Shown piece after piece: positions 1 through 8,715 of a stretch of 37,858 bases of DNA (its first letter is position 1; every line of letters starts with the position of its first letter). The DNA lies in the NCBI GenBank assembly GCA_965369325.1, contig CBDUQI010000030.1, positions 1 to 37,858 on the forward strand. The letters are read 5' to 3'. The notes under the pieces are model-generated. The model was given only the letters and a program-made list of their open reading frames with translations. It was not told the DNA's origin and did not search any database. The position numbers and the translations under genes are program-made. The stretch is from CBDUQI01 sp965369325. Its GTDB lineage: Bacteria; Pseudomonadota; Gammaproteobacteria; Steroidobacterales; JBCBZW01.

Positions 1-511
1 CGGGAAGAGGGGGCGGGGTCAGCGGGGAGACCGTGAGCGGTGTCGGGACGGTTTGTGGATCGCCTGCATCGCCGACCTGGCCACCGGGCGTTCCGCCGAC
101 AGGCCGGGGCAACACTTCGATCATTGTGCCCGGGAATTGCTGCACAAGTGTGGGACCCGGGTAGATGGCGTCGTCGGCGATGCCTTCGGCGCGGCGGTCA
201 CAGCGGCGCGGGTTTTGTACGTCCACAAAGTGAAATACGCCGTAATTGCCGCAGGCGACTTCTAGCGTCGAGGTACCACGTTCGCACCAGGTATCAAACA
301 GGGCCCATTGAACGTTGTCGGCCTGCGCACTCGGGTTGGCGAGGGCGGAACACAGCGCTACCACGCAGAGGGCACTGGGTGCCGCGTGCGTGGCTCGGCG
401 CGCGCGCGGTCGCGCCCACAGAGTGCCAGCAACGGCCGGGTGTGCGTGCGCCAGGTTGCCGCGCGGTGCCGCTGGGGCGTCGTCGGGCGTGAACTGTCTA
501 AGGTGATGCAT
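1..511 (-). CDS. Secreted protein of unknown function, C-terminus cut by window edge
   Basis: The frame is open from an ATG at 511 to the left edge, giving 170 residues of a longer protein. A long basic N-region (about residues 1-40) leads into a hydrophobic stretch and an ASAQA-like signal peptidase site near residue 60, so the product is probably exported. The mature part has several cysteines (WCERG, VACGN, RRCDRR), which suggests disulfides in the periplasm. It then turns proline/glycine-rich, like a linker before another domain. A GGGAG ribosome site lies about 12 nt upstream. It starts 39 nt after the anti-sigma-like gene stops and so is probably the last known gene of the sigma/CHAT operon. 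I do not recognise the family. The plus-strand frames here are shadows. Confidence 0.6.
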   Translation of the reverse strand, partial: MHHLRQFTPDDAPAAPRGNLAHAHPAVAGTLWARPRARRATHAAPSALCVVALCSALANPSAQADNVQWALFDTWCERGTSTLEVACGNYGVFHFVDVQNPRRCDRRAEGIADDAIYPGPTLVQQFPGTMIEVLPRPVGGTPGGQVGDAGDPQTVPTPLTVSPLTPPPLP

Positions 512-550
512 GTTGATTATTCTCCCAACCGTGGGGCCTGTCGGCAGCGC

Positions 551-1396
551 TTACTGCTCGAGCAGGGTAAGTACCTGTTCATACACCTTGGTGCTGGATG
601 TGCTCAGGGTGTCGTACGGGGTAGCCGGCGGGTGCACGGCGTGTGAATCGGGCAGTGGTGTGCCGTTGGCGACCACCAGATAAAGCCGATAGGTGCCGGG
701 TGTTGATCCCACCAGATCGCCGGCGCGTGCGCTGATGCGCGCCGCGCCGCGCAGGCGCTCGAGGTCTACACCCCTGCGCAGGCGCTGCACGAGGCCGTCG
801 CCGGCGCGATAAAGTCCGTAGTCCAGCCCCTTTGTGCTGGCCTGGGCGGCCTGTACCGTTAGCGCTATCTGGGTGTCGGAATAGGCCAATACCGGCGTTT
901 GTGGGCCCGTTACCGACGAGTTACTCTGCGAGCGCTGGCTGGCCAGACCGGACATTTGGACATCAAATTGGGCAGTGCTGGCCCAGTCCGTGTGCGGCGT
1001 CCTCGCGCTTGTGAGGTCCGTGTTGTCGCGCTGGAATTGTATTGCCACGGGGGCCAGGATGGTAACGGCTAACAGCGCAGCTGCTACCCGCCAGACAGGC
1101 GATTGGCTGGCGCGATGACTCGGCCGGGACGCAGCGGTATCGCCCTCGAGTGCATCCAGTACGGTCTGACGAATGTGGGCGGGTGGTTGTTGTGGGTTTA
1201 CGCCCGCCAGCTCAGCCAGCCGCACCCGTGCAGCGTCATTGTCGCCCAGTAGGCGTTCAATCTCTGCGTTTTGCTTAGCATCCGCCGTGCCGTCGCGGTA
1301 TGCGCGCAGCATCTCATCGGATATTGCCTTAGTCTCGCGCTGCCGCTTGGCGTGGCTTAGCTGCCACAGTAGTTTTTCTGGATCCATATACGTCAC
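551..1396 (-). CDS. Membrane-anchored anti-sigma-like protein next to CHAT protease
   Basis: This 281-aa protein has an acidic and polar cytoplasmic N-terminus (about residues 1-100), one membrane helix (about 102-120, rich in A, L, V) and a roughly 160-residue periplasmic domain. The segment around residues 25-63 (DEMLRAYRDGTAD, then EIERLLGDND) resembles the N-terminus of single-pass anti-sigma factors. There is no HxxxCxxC zinc motif, so it would be a zinc-less type. The listed start is a GTG overlapping the CHAT stop codon as GTGA; an ATG at 1387 is also possible. The overlap implies translational coupling within the sigma-CHAT-anti-sigma operon. The role is inferred from topology, the N-terminal motif and gene order. 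The periplasmic domain is unrecognised and may be a sensor or a protease target. Confidence 0.65.
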   Translation of the reverse strand: MTYMDPEKLLWQLSHAKRQRETKAISDEMLRAYRDGTADAKQNAEIERLLGDNDAARVRLAELAGVNPQQPPAHIRQTVLDALEGDTAASRPSHRASQSPVWRVAAALLAVTILAPVAIQFQRDNTDLTSARTPHTDWASTAQFDVQMSGLASQRSQSNSSVTGPQTPVLAYSDTQIALTVQAAQASTKGLDYGLYRAGDGLVQRLRRGVDLERLRGAARISARAGDLVGSTPGTYRLYLVVANGTPLPDSHAVHPPATPYDTLSTSSTKVYEQVLTLLEQ

Positions 1397-4308
1397 TGCT
1401 TATCAGGTAGAGAGGCCTCGTTATCCAAGGAGTCTACCGCAGAGGCGATTGCCCCCCCTTGGCCGTGCCCAAGTAGCATCAGCGCCGCCCAGCTTGCCGC
1501 CGGATGCACGTTGCGAACGGCTGCGTGGGCCTGCGCGTAGGCCTCCGGCGGACTAAGTCCTGCGGCGATCTGCGGATAGAACGCGGCATTGAAGTCACCC
1601 GCCAGTGCGTCAGCCAGCAACGTGCGTGTGGCGATCACCCAGGGGGTTGTTTGCGCCACCAGATACCCGCCAATGCCATAGTGCCCGCTGTCGGCACTGA
1701 CCGGCCAGCGGCCCGATTCGCAGGCGCTGAGGTTGGCGAACGTGAGCCGTTCCGATGGCAGCCGCGCTAACGCCGCCGCCAACACGGGCTGCCCGCCCGC
1801 CAGCGTGATCCGGGACAACTCGGGAAAAGCAGGATTGAAGCTGGCATGTGCGTCCACGTGCAAGAAGCGCGCGTGCACCAGCGCCTCCCGCACAGCGGCG
1901 GGCGTCGCCGCCCCTTCACGTAGCACCCGCGCAGTGGGAAAAAGCGCCTGATACAGCGCCTGGGAACGATTGGCGGTTGCCAGATTCCCGCTCGGGTCCA
2001 CCACAAACAGGCCGTGGCCAGGTGTGGCACTGTCCATGGTGGCGCCGGCGGCCATCGCAGGCTGGATGACCGGCGCCGTGATGTCCGCCAACCAGCGTGC
2101 GGGCGAGGACGTGCTCGGTAGCGGCAGCGCTGCCACCGGGAATCGTTGCAATGCGCCGTGCAGGGCGAACCGAGCGGTGGGTTGCTGCAGGTGCTTCGCA
2201 GGGGGCACGAGCGCGTTGGCCACCGGGGCGAGCAGCGCGCGCCAGCTCGCATCCGTCAGCAGCGGCGCCTGCATGCCGGTTTGCACAGCGTGGGCTATCG
2301 CGAGTAACTGCTTGCGCGGCATCGCGGTGCGCTGCAGCAGTCGGGCTGGGCGTGTGGCTGTACGGCCGAGCAGCAGGATTTCGTCCTCCAGCGCAAACGC
2401 ACGAAAGTCGGGCTGTCGTCGTGTTGCCGAGACATCCTGCGCGCATTGCCCTCGCAGCAACTCCTGTAGTTGATCCAGAATTGTGCGCCGGATGGATGCG
2501 CGTTGTTGCTGGCGTGGGCCGGCGGCTGGCGCCTGCAGTTCGATCAACTGTCCCAGTAGATCGTCGCGTTGTTGCGCCACCTTGAGCTGATTTTGCTGGC
2601 ACGGTTGCTGGGCCAGACGCTGATGCAATTGATCCAGGGCATCCAGCAGTTGCCAGGCCTGTTCGGGCCGCTCGCGTTGCACGGCCAGGCGCGCTGCACG
2701 GTAAAAGTCATCAGCACGTTGCCCGGGCCCGAGGGCGATAGCCTGGCCCAGGTGCTCTGCGCCTGCGTGCTGGTGCAGCGTTAAGGCGGTGTCGAACGCG
2801 CTGGCTGCTGCCGATAATTGCCCCTGAAGACGTTGCGCCTGCCCGATGTAGCTGAACGCCCACGCGGCCAGGCGTGGCAGTGTGCGTTGTTGCGCCACCC
2901 GCGCGGCCAGGGCATGCATCGTGGCGTATTCGCCGCGGCTAAAGGCATCCATTACCTCGACCAGATTGGCCCAGTGATGCAGGCGGCTGGCGCGGGCGTC
3001 AGTGCTGTCGGGCGCCAGCGGCAGTAAAGCGCGTGCCTGTGCGAGATGTTCAGCGGGGGAGGCGCCCACGCGGGTGGCATGGTAGCCCAGATTGATCAGC
3101 ATGTTAGCGCGTTCGAGTGGGTGGGCGTGCGGCTGGCCAGTCTGCCCGGTTGCCGCCGCGAGAGATTCACGGACGATCCTGCCGGCCCGATCCAGCGCCT
3201 GCGCGCTGGCGTCGTTGTCCAGCAGTATCCACCACGCCAGCGTATTGCGTGCGGCGGGTAGCAGCGATGGTTCGCAACTGGCGGTATCGCAGTCCGCCAG
3301 CGCTGCGCTCAATCGCTCGCGTGCCTCGCTCGCGGCGCCCACACGGGCCAGTACCTCAGTCTGCTTCATCACCACCGTAAACAGCTTTGGATGGGCCACC
3401 TGAGCATAGCGGGCCTCGGCCTGGCGCAGATGCTGCCAGGCCAACCGAAAATCCAGGTCTTGATCCAACGCTAGACTGGCCGCCTCGTAGTTCAGTTGCG
3501 CTGCCCATCCGCTGGCATCCGGATGCTGTAGCCATGCCGGACGTTGTCGTAGGCCCGCGCGCGCCTGCTCGACCAGCGCGGGGATGCCGCTGCGGCGAAG
3601 AAAGTAGATATCCACCAGGCGCACGCGCAGTTGCAATAGCGGGTAGTCGGGCAGTTGTTGCGCCAGTCTTTGCAGACGCTCGCTCAGTTCATCGGCGGGA
3701 ATGCGCCCGACACTGGCTAGTATCTGGTTCAGCCTGTCGCGATGCGCTTCACGCACCGGATCGGTCTCAACAAAATGCACCACCCGGCAGCCTAGCGCTT
3801 GCGAGCGTTGGTCGTAAATGTCGCGCAAGCTGGCGCATAGCTGGTGGTTGCCAGCGCGCAGGTGCGTGGGCATCGGTACATCGAAGCACAGGGTGGCGCC
3901 CATACGGGAGGTGGGGGCGGCAAACCCAGACAGCAGCGCCGCCTCGGGCCCGCCGTGCGGTTCGTCGCTCCTTAGAGGGTGGCCGTCCTGTTGCACAAAC
4001 CAATGCTTCAGCTGCCACTGGCTGGTGTCGGTGGTCGGCGCGGCCGCCAGGCAAAACGCCAGCGGTGCATTACGGGCGATCACAACGGGTATCAGTTGGG
4101 CCTCGTGGTCATCGTTGGCCGGCAGCCTGATATCAACGTGATCGCGCAGTGCGACGGCGGACTTCTCCAACAGCGGCGCATCAGGTGTCGTGCAGCCACT
4201 AAGCGTGAGCGCGGCCAGCGCGCTCAGCGATGTAACCAATAAGGCAAAGCGTGGATGCCGCCCACCCAGCCTTTGGCGACTTAACGTATCTGCAACCGCG
4301 TTGCACAT
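1393..4308 (-). CDS. TPR-CHAT caspase-like lipoprotein
   Basis: This 971-aa protein combines a lipoprotein signal, helical repeats and a C-terminal CHAT domain (caspase HetF-associated with TPRs, a clan CD cysteine peptidase). The N-terminus has basic residues, a hydrophobic run and an LSGC lipobox with Cys39, so the protein should be exported and lipid-anchored. Residues about 190-620 are alpha-helical and TPR-like, rich in A, L, Q and R. The catalytic dyad is visible as HVDAHASF (His821) and LSACESG (Cys863), followed by GIGGYLVAQ and a late SWAALMLLGHG strand, all in CHAT order. It overlaps the sigma gene by 28 nt and the anti-sigma-like gene by 4 nt. A lipid-anchored CHAT is unusual, since studied CHAT proteases are mostly cytoplasmic. 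The substrate is unknown; the anti-sigma neighbour is a candidate. Confidence 0.85.
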   Translation of the reverse strand: MCNAVADTLSRQRLGGRHPRFALLVTSLSALAALTLSGCTTPDAPLLEKSAVALRDHVDIRLPANDDHEAQLIPVVIARNAPLAFCLAAAPTTDTSQWQLKHWFVQQDGHPLRSDEPHGGPEAALLSGFAAPTSRMGATLCFDVPMPTHLRAGNHQLCASLRDIYDQRSQALGCRVVHFVETDPVREAHRDRLNQILASVGRIPADELSERLQRLAQQLPDYPLLQLRVRLVDIYFLRRSGIPALVEQARAGLRQRPAWLQHPDASGWAAQLNYEAASLALDQDLDFRLAWQHLRQAEARYAQVAHPKLFTVVMKQTEVLARVGAASEARERLSAALADCDTASCEPSLLPAARNTLAWWILLDNDASAQALDRAGRIVRESLAAATGQTGQPHAHPLERANMLINLGYHATRVGASPAEHLAQARALLPLAPDSTDARASRLHHWANLVEVMDAFSRGEYATMHALAARVAQQRTLPRLAAWAFSYIGQAQRLQGQLSAAASAFDTALTLHQHAGAEHLGQAIALGPGQRADDFYRAARLAVQRERPEQAWQLLDALDQLHQRLAQQPCQQNQLKVAQQRDDLLGQLIELQAPAAGPRQQQRASIRRTILDQLQELLRGQCAQDVSATRRQPDFRAFALEDEILLLGRTATRPARLLQRTAMPRKQLLAIAHAVQTGMQAPLLTDASWRALLAPVANALVPPAKHLQQPTARFALHGALQRFPVAALPLPSTSSPARWLADITAPVIQPAMAAGATMDSATPGHGLFVVDPSGNLATANRSQALYQALFPTARVLREGAATPAAVREALVHARFLHVDAHASFNPAFPELSRITLAGGQPVLAAALARLPSERLTFANLSACESGRWPVSADSGHYGIGGYLVAQTTPWVIATRTLLADALAGDFNAAFYPQIAAGLSPPEAYAQAHAAVRNVHPAASWAALMLLGHGQGGAIASAVDSLDNEASLPDKQ

Positions 4309-4871
4309 TCGCTGACCGCCTCGTTCAGGGCTTGCTTTAGCTTATAAGTCGCTTTTCGTGACCAGCCGGTTGCCTCGGCAATGTGCTCAGGGCTCAGCCC
4401 ATCTAGGTAACGTAACTTAAAGTACAGATAGACCCGCGAATTGCGCTTGCGCAGGCATTCATCCAGCATCAGCAGAATGTCCTGATCCAGGGTTTTTTCG
4501 GCCGGATCGCCGTTGTTGGGGATGTCGTTGGGATTGCGCAGTGGCACCACTTTGCTGTGTCGTTCACGTTCGCGCCGACGATTGCTGGCCACGCCGCAGG
4601 CCAGGTCCCATAGATAGCGTTGCAAAGACGATTCCGTGCGCTGCTCGGCGGGCGTTCTGACAGAGAAGTTCACCAGCACCCGGGCGCCGTTCTGCAAAAA
4701 GAACACAAAGGCATCATGCAGCAATTCTTCTGCATCCAGGCCACCCGGGTAGCCATAGCGGGCCCGCAGGCGCCGATACAGCACCCCGGCGAACGTGTCG
4801 TACAACCATGCGCTCGCGGCAGGGTCGCCCTGGATGATGCGTGCAAGCTTGTCGCCGACCGGGTCTGTCAT
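4281..4871 (-). CDS. ECF-type RNA polymerase sigma factor
   Basis: This is a 196-aa sigma-70 family protein of ECF size. The N-terminal half holds a region-2-like segment (LDAEELLHDAFVFFL, then LQRYLWDLACGVASNRRR, matching the helix that contacts the -10 element). The C-terminal half has a region-4 helix-turn-helix (LRYLDGLSPEHIAEATGWS then RKATYKLKQAL). The start at 4871 gives a normal N-terminus (MTDPVGDKLARII); an in-frame ATG at 4934 would add 21 unlikely residues. Neither start has a strong ribosome site. The gene overlaps the downstream CHAT gene by 28 nt. It probably directs transcription of its own operon and is held by the anti-sigma-like product. It starts 74 nt after the flavoenzyme stop on the same strand, so co-transcription with it is possible. 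Confidence 0.85.
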   Translation of the reverse strand: MTDPVGDKLARIIQGDPAASAWLYDTFAGVLYRRLRARYGYPGGLDAEELLHDAFVFFLQNGARVLVNFSVRTPAEQRTESSLQRYLWDLACGVASNRRRERERHSKVVPLRNPNDIPNNGDPAEKTLDQDILLMLDECLRKRNSRVYLYFKLRYLDGLSPEHIAEATGWSRKATYKLKQALNEAVSECATRLQIR

Positions 4872-4945
4872 GCCCGGATTATCACTGCTCGCCGTTTGCT
4901 TTCCCAGCCGTTGGCGTGGCCGCCCTGCGCGCACGCCATTTGGGT

Positions 4946-6787
4946 TCAGCTTTCAAGTACTTGGCGGACGGCGCGATGGGCGTTGGAGATGGCAGCGTCG
5001 GTGTTGGCCGCGGCACCCGCGTCGGAGTTGGCGATGGCGATGCGCCCGAAAGGCTGGCGTCCGATCACCCAAGGCTTGTCTGCATCGCTGGCCCATTGCG
5101 GCTCCCATAGTAAGTCTGGGCTGTAGGCATAGCCGTGCGCCCAGCGGTTGACGGTAATCGCATGGATATCGCGCTCCACGTCAAAGCCGACCCCGGACAG
5201 GGCCTGCTCGAGCTGATCGCGCACGTGGTGCTCGTAGGTCGAGAACGGCGTGGTGAGCAGCTGGCGTCGCCCCGCGCGCCACTGCTCCGGTCCGCGGATG
5301 TTTTGGAAGTAAGGCACGTGGCACATGTGCAGCACCATGGGGTCGTCCGGCGAGTCGCCGAATTTGTAATCGCCCATGGAGACCGGGTAGTCCAACTCCA
5401 CCTGTTTGTAGAAATCGTTGGTGTAGTAGACAAACGAGACGCCCAGGTCCGCAAATGCGCGCCAGTTGCGTGCCATCACCTTGGTGTAGGTAAGCGGGAT
5501 CTTTACATTGTAGGCAAGACCTTCAGCCTGCGCCGTGGACAATTCCGGACACAGGTACGGGATGGCGGCGTTGTAGCACGCCATCACGCAGTGCTTGGCG
5601 CGCAGCGTGTGCGCGTTGTCCTGGTGCACGTAGGTGACATCGACCGCCGCGCTGTTGGCGGTGTGGGCCACGTTCACGACGGTGCTGCTCAGGCGCAGTC
5701 GGACTGCGTTGCCCGGCACGTCCAGTTGTGAGTAGTCGGCGCGTGCGGTGACCACATCTTCCATGCTGCTGCCGGGTATCGCCTTAGGCAGCATCGCACG
5801 CACCAGCAGTCGGGCGATGGAAGCGTTGCCGTCCGGAAAGTGGAAAATGTAAGGCTCATCACCGCGACTGCCTACGCGTGGCATCGTGTGCTTGAGTCCA
5901 GGCATGCCGCCGCCGTCGTCATACACCTGTACCGCGATGGCCGGGATCTCTTCAATCCCCACGCACCAGAAGCTGATACCCCAGCGCCGGTACATCTCCA
6001 ACACATGCTGGTCGACCTTGGCGTAGTCCTTTAGGAAGTCGTAGTAGCTTGTACGGCTCAGCAGCGTGTGCTTTTGCTCATAGCTCAGGCCAGGCAGGTA
6101 GTCGCGCTCCTCAGTAAACACGCGCACCAGATCGGCTTTGGCCTTGCCGTTCATCGGCGTGCGTGCGGCGAATTCAGCCCATGGCAGCTGCCCGTAGCCG
6201 ACGGCCATTTTCTGTTGCCCGAACGTTGCCCGGTCATAGACCACGGCTTTGCCCAGCTTCAATTTATCGTACAATTGTTGATCGTAGTATTTGTAGAAAC
6301 GCTGAACATCTACACCTAACTGCGCCAGCAGATCGCGTGAAACCTGGCTGTACGAGGAGGGGGTGTCGATTGACTCAGTGCCGCCGTAGCCAATGTGCGT
6401 GTTGCCGCCTACGTTAAACTCGTTGCGTTTAGCGTGGCCGCCGAAGTCATCGTGGTTGTCCAGGATAGCGATGCGGGCCTGCGGATGCGCCTGGCAGTAA
6501 AAATACGCCGCCGACAAACCACTGATGCCACCTCCGACAACCACCAGATCGTACTGCTCGAGGGGTGTGCGGTGCGGCCACTTCTGCCCGGCGACTCGCG
6601 CGTGCATAGTCTCCCAGGCACCGTCATGTGTGCCGCGTAATCCGGACAGTGCGGGCGGGTAATGCTCGGTGCCCGAGTGCGGTGCGGGCAGTGCGCCGAA
6701 TGCTTCTGTCCACGGATTGAGCAGCGAGGTGCCTAAAGCAATCTGGGTGCCGTTTAGGAAGTCCCGTCGGGTAATATGGTCGCTCAT
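4946..6787 (-). CDS. Tat-exported FAD-dependent oxidoreductase, spermidine-dehydrogenase-like
   Basis: This 613-aa flavoprotein begins with a twin-arginine signal (TRRDFLNGTQIALGTSL), so it is exported folded. After about 75 residues comes a Rossmann FAD motif, VVVGGGISGLSAAYF, then an acidic ribose-binding strand end (ILDNHDDFGGHAKRNEF). The combination of that GGHAKRNEF segment, length and Tat signal resembles bacterial spermidine dehydrogenases and related amine oxidases, which deaminate polyamines in the periplasm. The C-terminal VIGRQPFGRIAIANSDAGA-type segment is the second FAD-contact region. The ATG at 6787 is chosen because an AAGGGG site precedes it and the Tat signal follows directly; an upstream ATG at 6835 would bury the signal. 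Substrate identity is not provable from sequence; another primary or secondary amine is possible. Confidence 0.8.
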   Translation of the reverse strand: MSDHITRRDFLNGTQIALGTSLLNPWTEAFGALPAPHSGTEHYPPALSGLRGTHDGAWETMHARVAGQKWPHRTPLEQYDLVVVGGGISGLSAAYFYCQAHPQARIAILDNHDDFGGHAKRNEFNVGGNTHIGYGGTESIDTPSSYSQVSRDLLAQLGVDVQRFYKYYDQQLYDKLKLGKAVVYDRATFGQQKMAVGYGQLPWAEFAARTPMNGKAKADLVRVFTEERDYLPGLSYEQKHTLLSRTSYYDFLKDYAKVDQHVLEMYRRWGISFWCVGIEEIPAIAVQVYDDGGGMPGLKHTMPRVGSRGDEPYIFHFPDGNASIARLLVRAMLPKAIPGSSMEDVVTARADYSQLDVPGNAVRLRLSSTVVNVAHTANSAAVDVTYVHQDNAHTLRAKHCVMACYNAAIPYLCPELSTAQAEGLAYNVKIPLTYTKVMARNWRAFADLGVSFVYYTNDFYKQVELDYPVSMGDYKFGDSPDDPMVLHMCHVPYFQNIRGPEQWRAGRRQLLTTPFSTYEHHVRDQLEQALSGVGFDVERDIHAITVNRWAHGYAYSPDLLWEPQWASDADKPWVIGRQPFGRIAIANSDAGAAANTDAAISNAHRAVRQVLES

Positions 6788-7005
6788 GAGGCCCCTTGCG
6801 TTGTGGGGCAGGAGCCACGCCAGGGGCCCTGCCATCGTTGCATCCTTGGCAGTCTAACCTGTTCGCCAGCCGTCAGGGTATTGAAGGCGGAATCGCGGGC
6901 CGATCATCAATACTACCGGCATCTACCTTGTTGGCGTATGGTTACTGCCTGTAGCGCTGCGCGTTTGAACCATGACTGTGCGCAGACCAACAGGGAGGGC
7001 GGGAT
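6788..7005. other. Divergent intergenic region with promoters for both neighbours
   Basis: These 218 bp separate the minus-strand flavoenzyme from the plus-strand TPR lipoprotein and must hold both promoters if each is transcribed alone. A GGGAGGGCGGG ribosome site lies just before 7006. I see no convincing -35/-10 pair and no clear inverted repeat. Confidence 0.4.
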
Positions 7006-8715
7006 ATGATGATTCGCACACTAACGCTGGCCGGGATAATCGGCATCACCAGCGGTTGTGGCATGTTTGCCGGGGGTGAGCCGCCCGGTCCACCGCAGGT
7101 GCAGAGCACGGCCGAGCAGCTTGAGGCGCTGGTGACGCGCGCAGGCGCGCCTCTGTTTGACGGCATGGGCAAGCACACTCACCCTATCTCGACTTCGGTG
7201 CCGGCAGCACAACGTTATTTCGATCAGGGGTTGGTGCTGTCATTCGGGTTCAACCACGCTGAGTCGATTCGTGCATTCCGCGCGGCGCAAAAATTGGATG
7301 CCAGATGCGCGATGTGTTTTTGGGGCGAGGCTTTGGCTACCGGCCCCAACATTAACGTCACCAGCAATGGCAAAGCGACCATGTCTGAGGAGGCTCGCAT
7401 GGACGCCTTTGAGGCGTTGCGCAAGGCCCAAGCGTTGAAAGGCCGGGCCACTCAGGTCGAGCGTGAGTACATCGACGCGCTGAGCGCGCGCTACAACGGC
7501 GACCCAGACACGCCGCGCGATCCACTGGATATCGCGTACGCCAACGCGATGGGCGAGCTGGTGGACAAATATCCGGATGACGAGGATGCCGCTGCGCTCT
7601 ACGCCGAGGCGCTGATGAGCACCATGCCCTGGAACTACTGGGCTGACGATGGCGAACCCAGAACCCAGACGCGGGAGGTGATTACCACGTTGGAGCGGGT
7701 GATGGAACGCAATCCGCAGCATCCATTGGCACTGCATCTGTACATCCACGCGGTGGAGGCCTCCTCAAACCCCGGGCGCGCAGAGGTGGCCGCTGATGAG
7801 TTGGCCAATCTGGTACCGGGTTCAGGCCATCTTGTGCACATGCCGGCGCACATCTACTGGCGGATCGGGCGATATCACGATGCCTCCGAAGCGAACATAC
7901 GCGCCGCCCAGGTGGATGAGGATTACATTGCCCAGTGCAATGCTCAGGGTTTTTATCCGGCTGCCTACTATCCACACAACATCCACTTTCTGTGGGCAGC
8001 CTCCAGTATGGAAGGGCGCAGCGTGCTGGCCATTGAGTCGGCCGAGAAAGTGGCCGCCAATGTGCGATTGGAGCAGATAGAGCAGTTCCCGACGATTGAG
8101 TTTTTCAAAACCATTCCGTTGTTGTCGCTAACCCAGTTTGGGCAGTGGACAGAGATCATTGCACAGCCCACGCCGCCCGCGCATTTGGAGTACTGGACTG
8201 CCATTTGGCATTACGCGCGCGGCGTGGCGTTCTCAAGGCTGGGTAACTTTGCTGCGGCCCGCGCCGAGCAGCAGGCGTTGGCGCCCATGCTCACCACCGA
8301 TACCATCTATCAGCTTGATCAGAACGATTTCCCGGCCAGTGCATTGCTTGGGATTGCCAATCAGCTGTTGCTCGGCGAGATTGCGCTGGGGGAAGAGCGT
8401 TTGTCGACAGCGATTGATCATTTCACCACCGCGGTGAACGCGCAGGACCGTCTGCCGTATACCGAGCCGCCGTTTTGGTATTACCCAACGCGCCAATCGT
8501 TGGGGCTGGCCTATCTGCGAGGTGGTTTCGCCGGCGAGGCAGAGGATGTTTACCGTCGCGACTTGCGGGATTATCCGCGTAACGGCTGGTCGATGTTCGG
8601 GCTCGCTCAGGCACTGGAGGCGCAACAGCGCACGGAAGATGCACAGGCTATTCGAGAGCGGTTTGAGACCGTTTGGCAATTTGCCGACGTGGAGCTTGAG
8701 GCGTCCCGGTTTTAG
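7006..8715 (+). CDS. TPR-repeat lipoprotein
   Basis: This 569-aa protein has a lipoprotein signal (hydrophobic run to TSGC, lipid cysteine Cys18). It is then dominated by tetratricopeptide helices: YFDQGLVLSFGFNHAESIRAF near residue 70, helices with HLYIHAVEA and HMPAHIYWRIGRY in the middle, and a C-terminal SLGLAYLRGGFAGEAEDVYRRDL hairpin. A CAMCFWGEAL motif near residue 104 is typical of one bacterial family of TPR proteins often annotated only as tetratricopeptide repeat protein. Two ATG codons stand in tandem at 7006 and 7009 behind a strong purine-rich ribosome site. It is probably an envelope scaffold on the outer membrane. The 3' end overlaps the convergent membrane-protein gene by 4 nt. 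No enzymatic motif is seen and the function is unknown. Confidence 0.75.
   Translation: MMIRTLTLAGIIGITSGCGMFAGGEPPGPPQVQSTAEQLEALVTRAGAPLFDGMGKHTHPISTSVPAAQRYFDQGLVLSFGFNHAESIRAFRAAQKLDARCAMCFWGEALATGPNINVTSNGKATMSEEARMDAFEALRKAQALKGRATQVEREYIDALSARYNGDPDTPRDPLDIAYANAMGELVDKYPDDEDAAALYAEALMSTMPWNYWADDGEPRTQTREVITTLERVMERNPQHPLALHLYIHAVEASSNPGRAEVAADELANLVPGSGHLVHMPAHIYWRIGRYHDASEANIRAAQVDEDYIAQCNAQGFYPAAYYPHNIHFLWAASSMEGRSVLAIESAEKVAANVRLEQIEQFPTIEFFKTIPLLSLTQFGQWTEIIAQPTPPAHLEYWTAIWHYARGVAFSRLGNFAAARAEQQALAPMLTTDTIYQLDQNDFPASALLGIANQLLLGEIALGEERLSTAIDHFTTAVNAQDRLPYTEPPFWYYPTRQSLGLAYLRGGFAGEAEDVYRRDLRDYPRNGWSMFGLAQALEAQQRTEDAQAIRERFETVWQFADVELEASRF

Noticed and set aside
40..646. Several overlapping plus-strand open frames at the left end
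   Set aside because: They lie opposite the minus-strand secreted-protein and anti-sigma-like genes, are rich in R, A and G as antisense GC-rich frames usually are, and lack ribosome sites.
1916..2602. Long 228-aa minus-strand frame inside the first CHAT gene
   Set aside because: It is a shifted frame of the CHAT coding sequence; the CHAT frame has the catalytic motifs and continuous homology-like structure, while this one is low-complexity R/A/T-rich.
3387..4130. 247-aa plus-strand frame opposite the CHAT gene
   Set aside because: Antisense shadow with arginine/proline-rich composition and no motif; the minus-strand CHAT protein explains the DNA.
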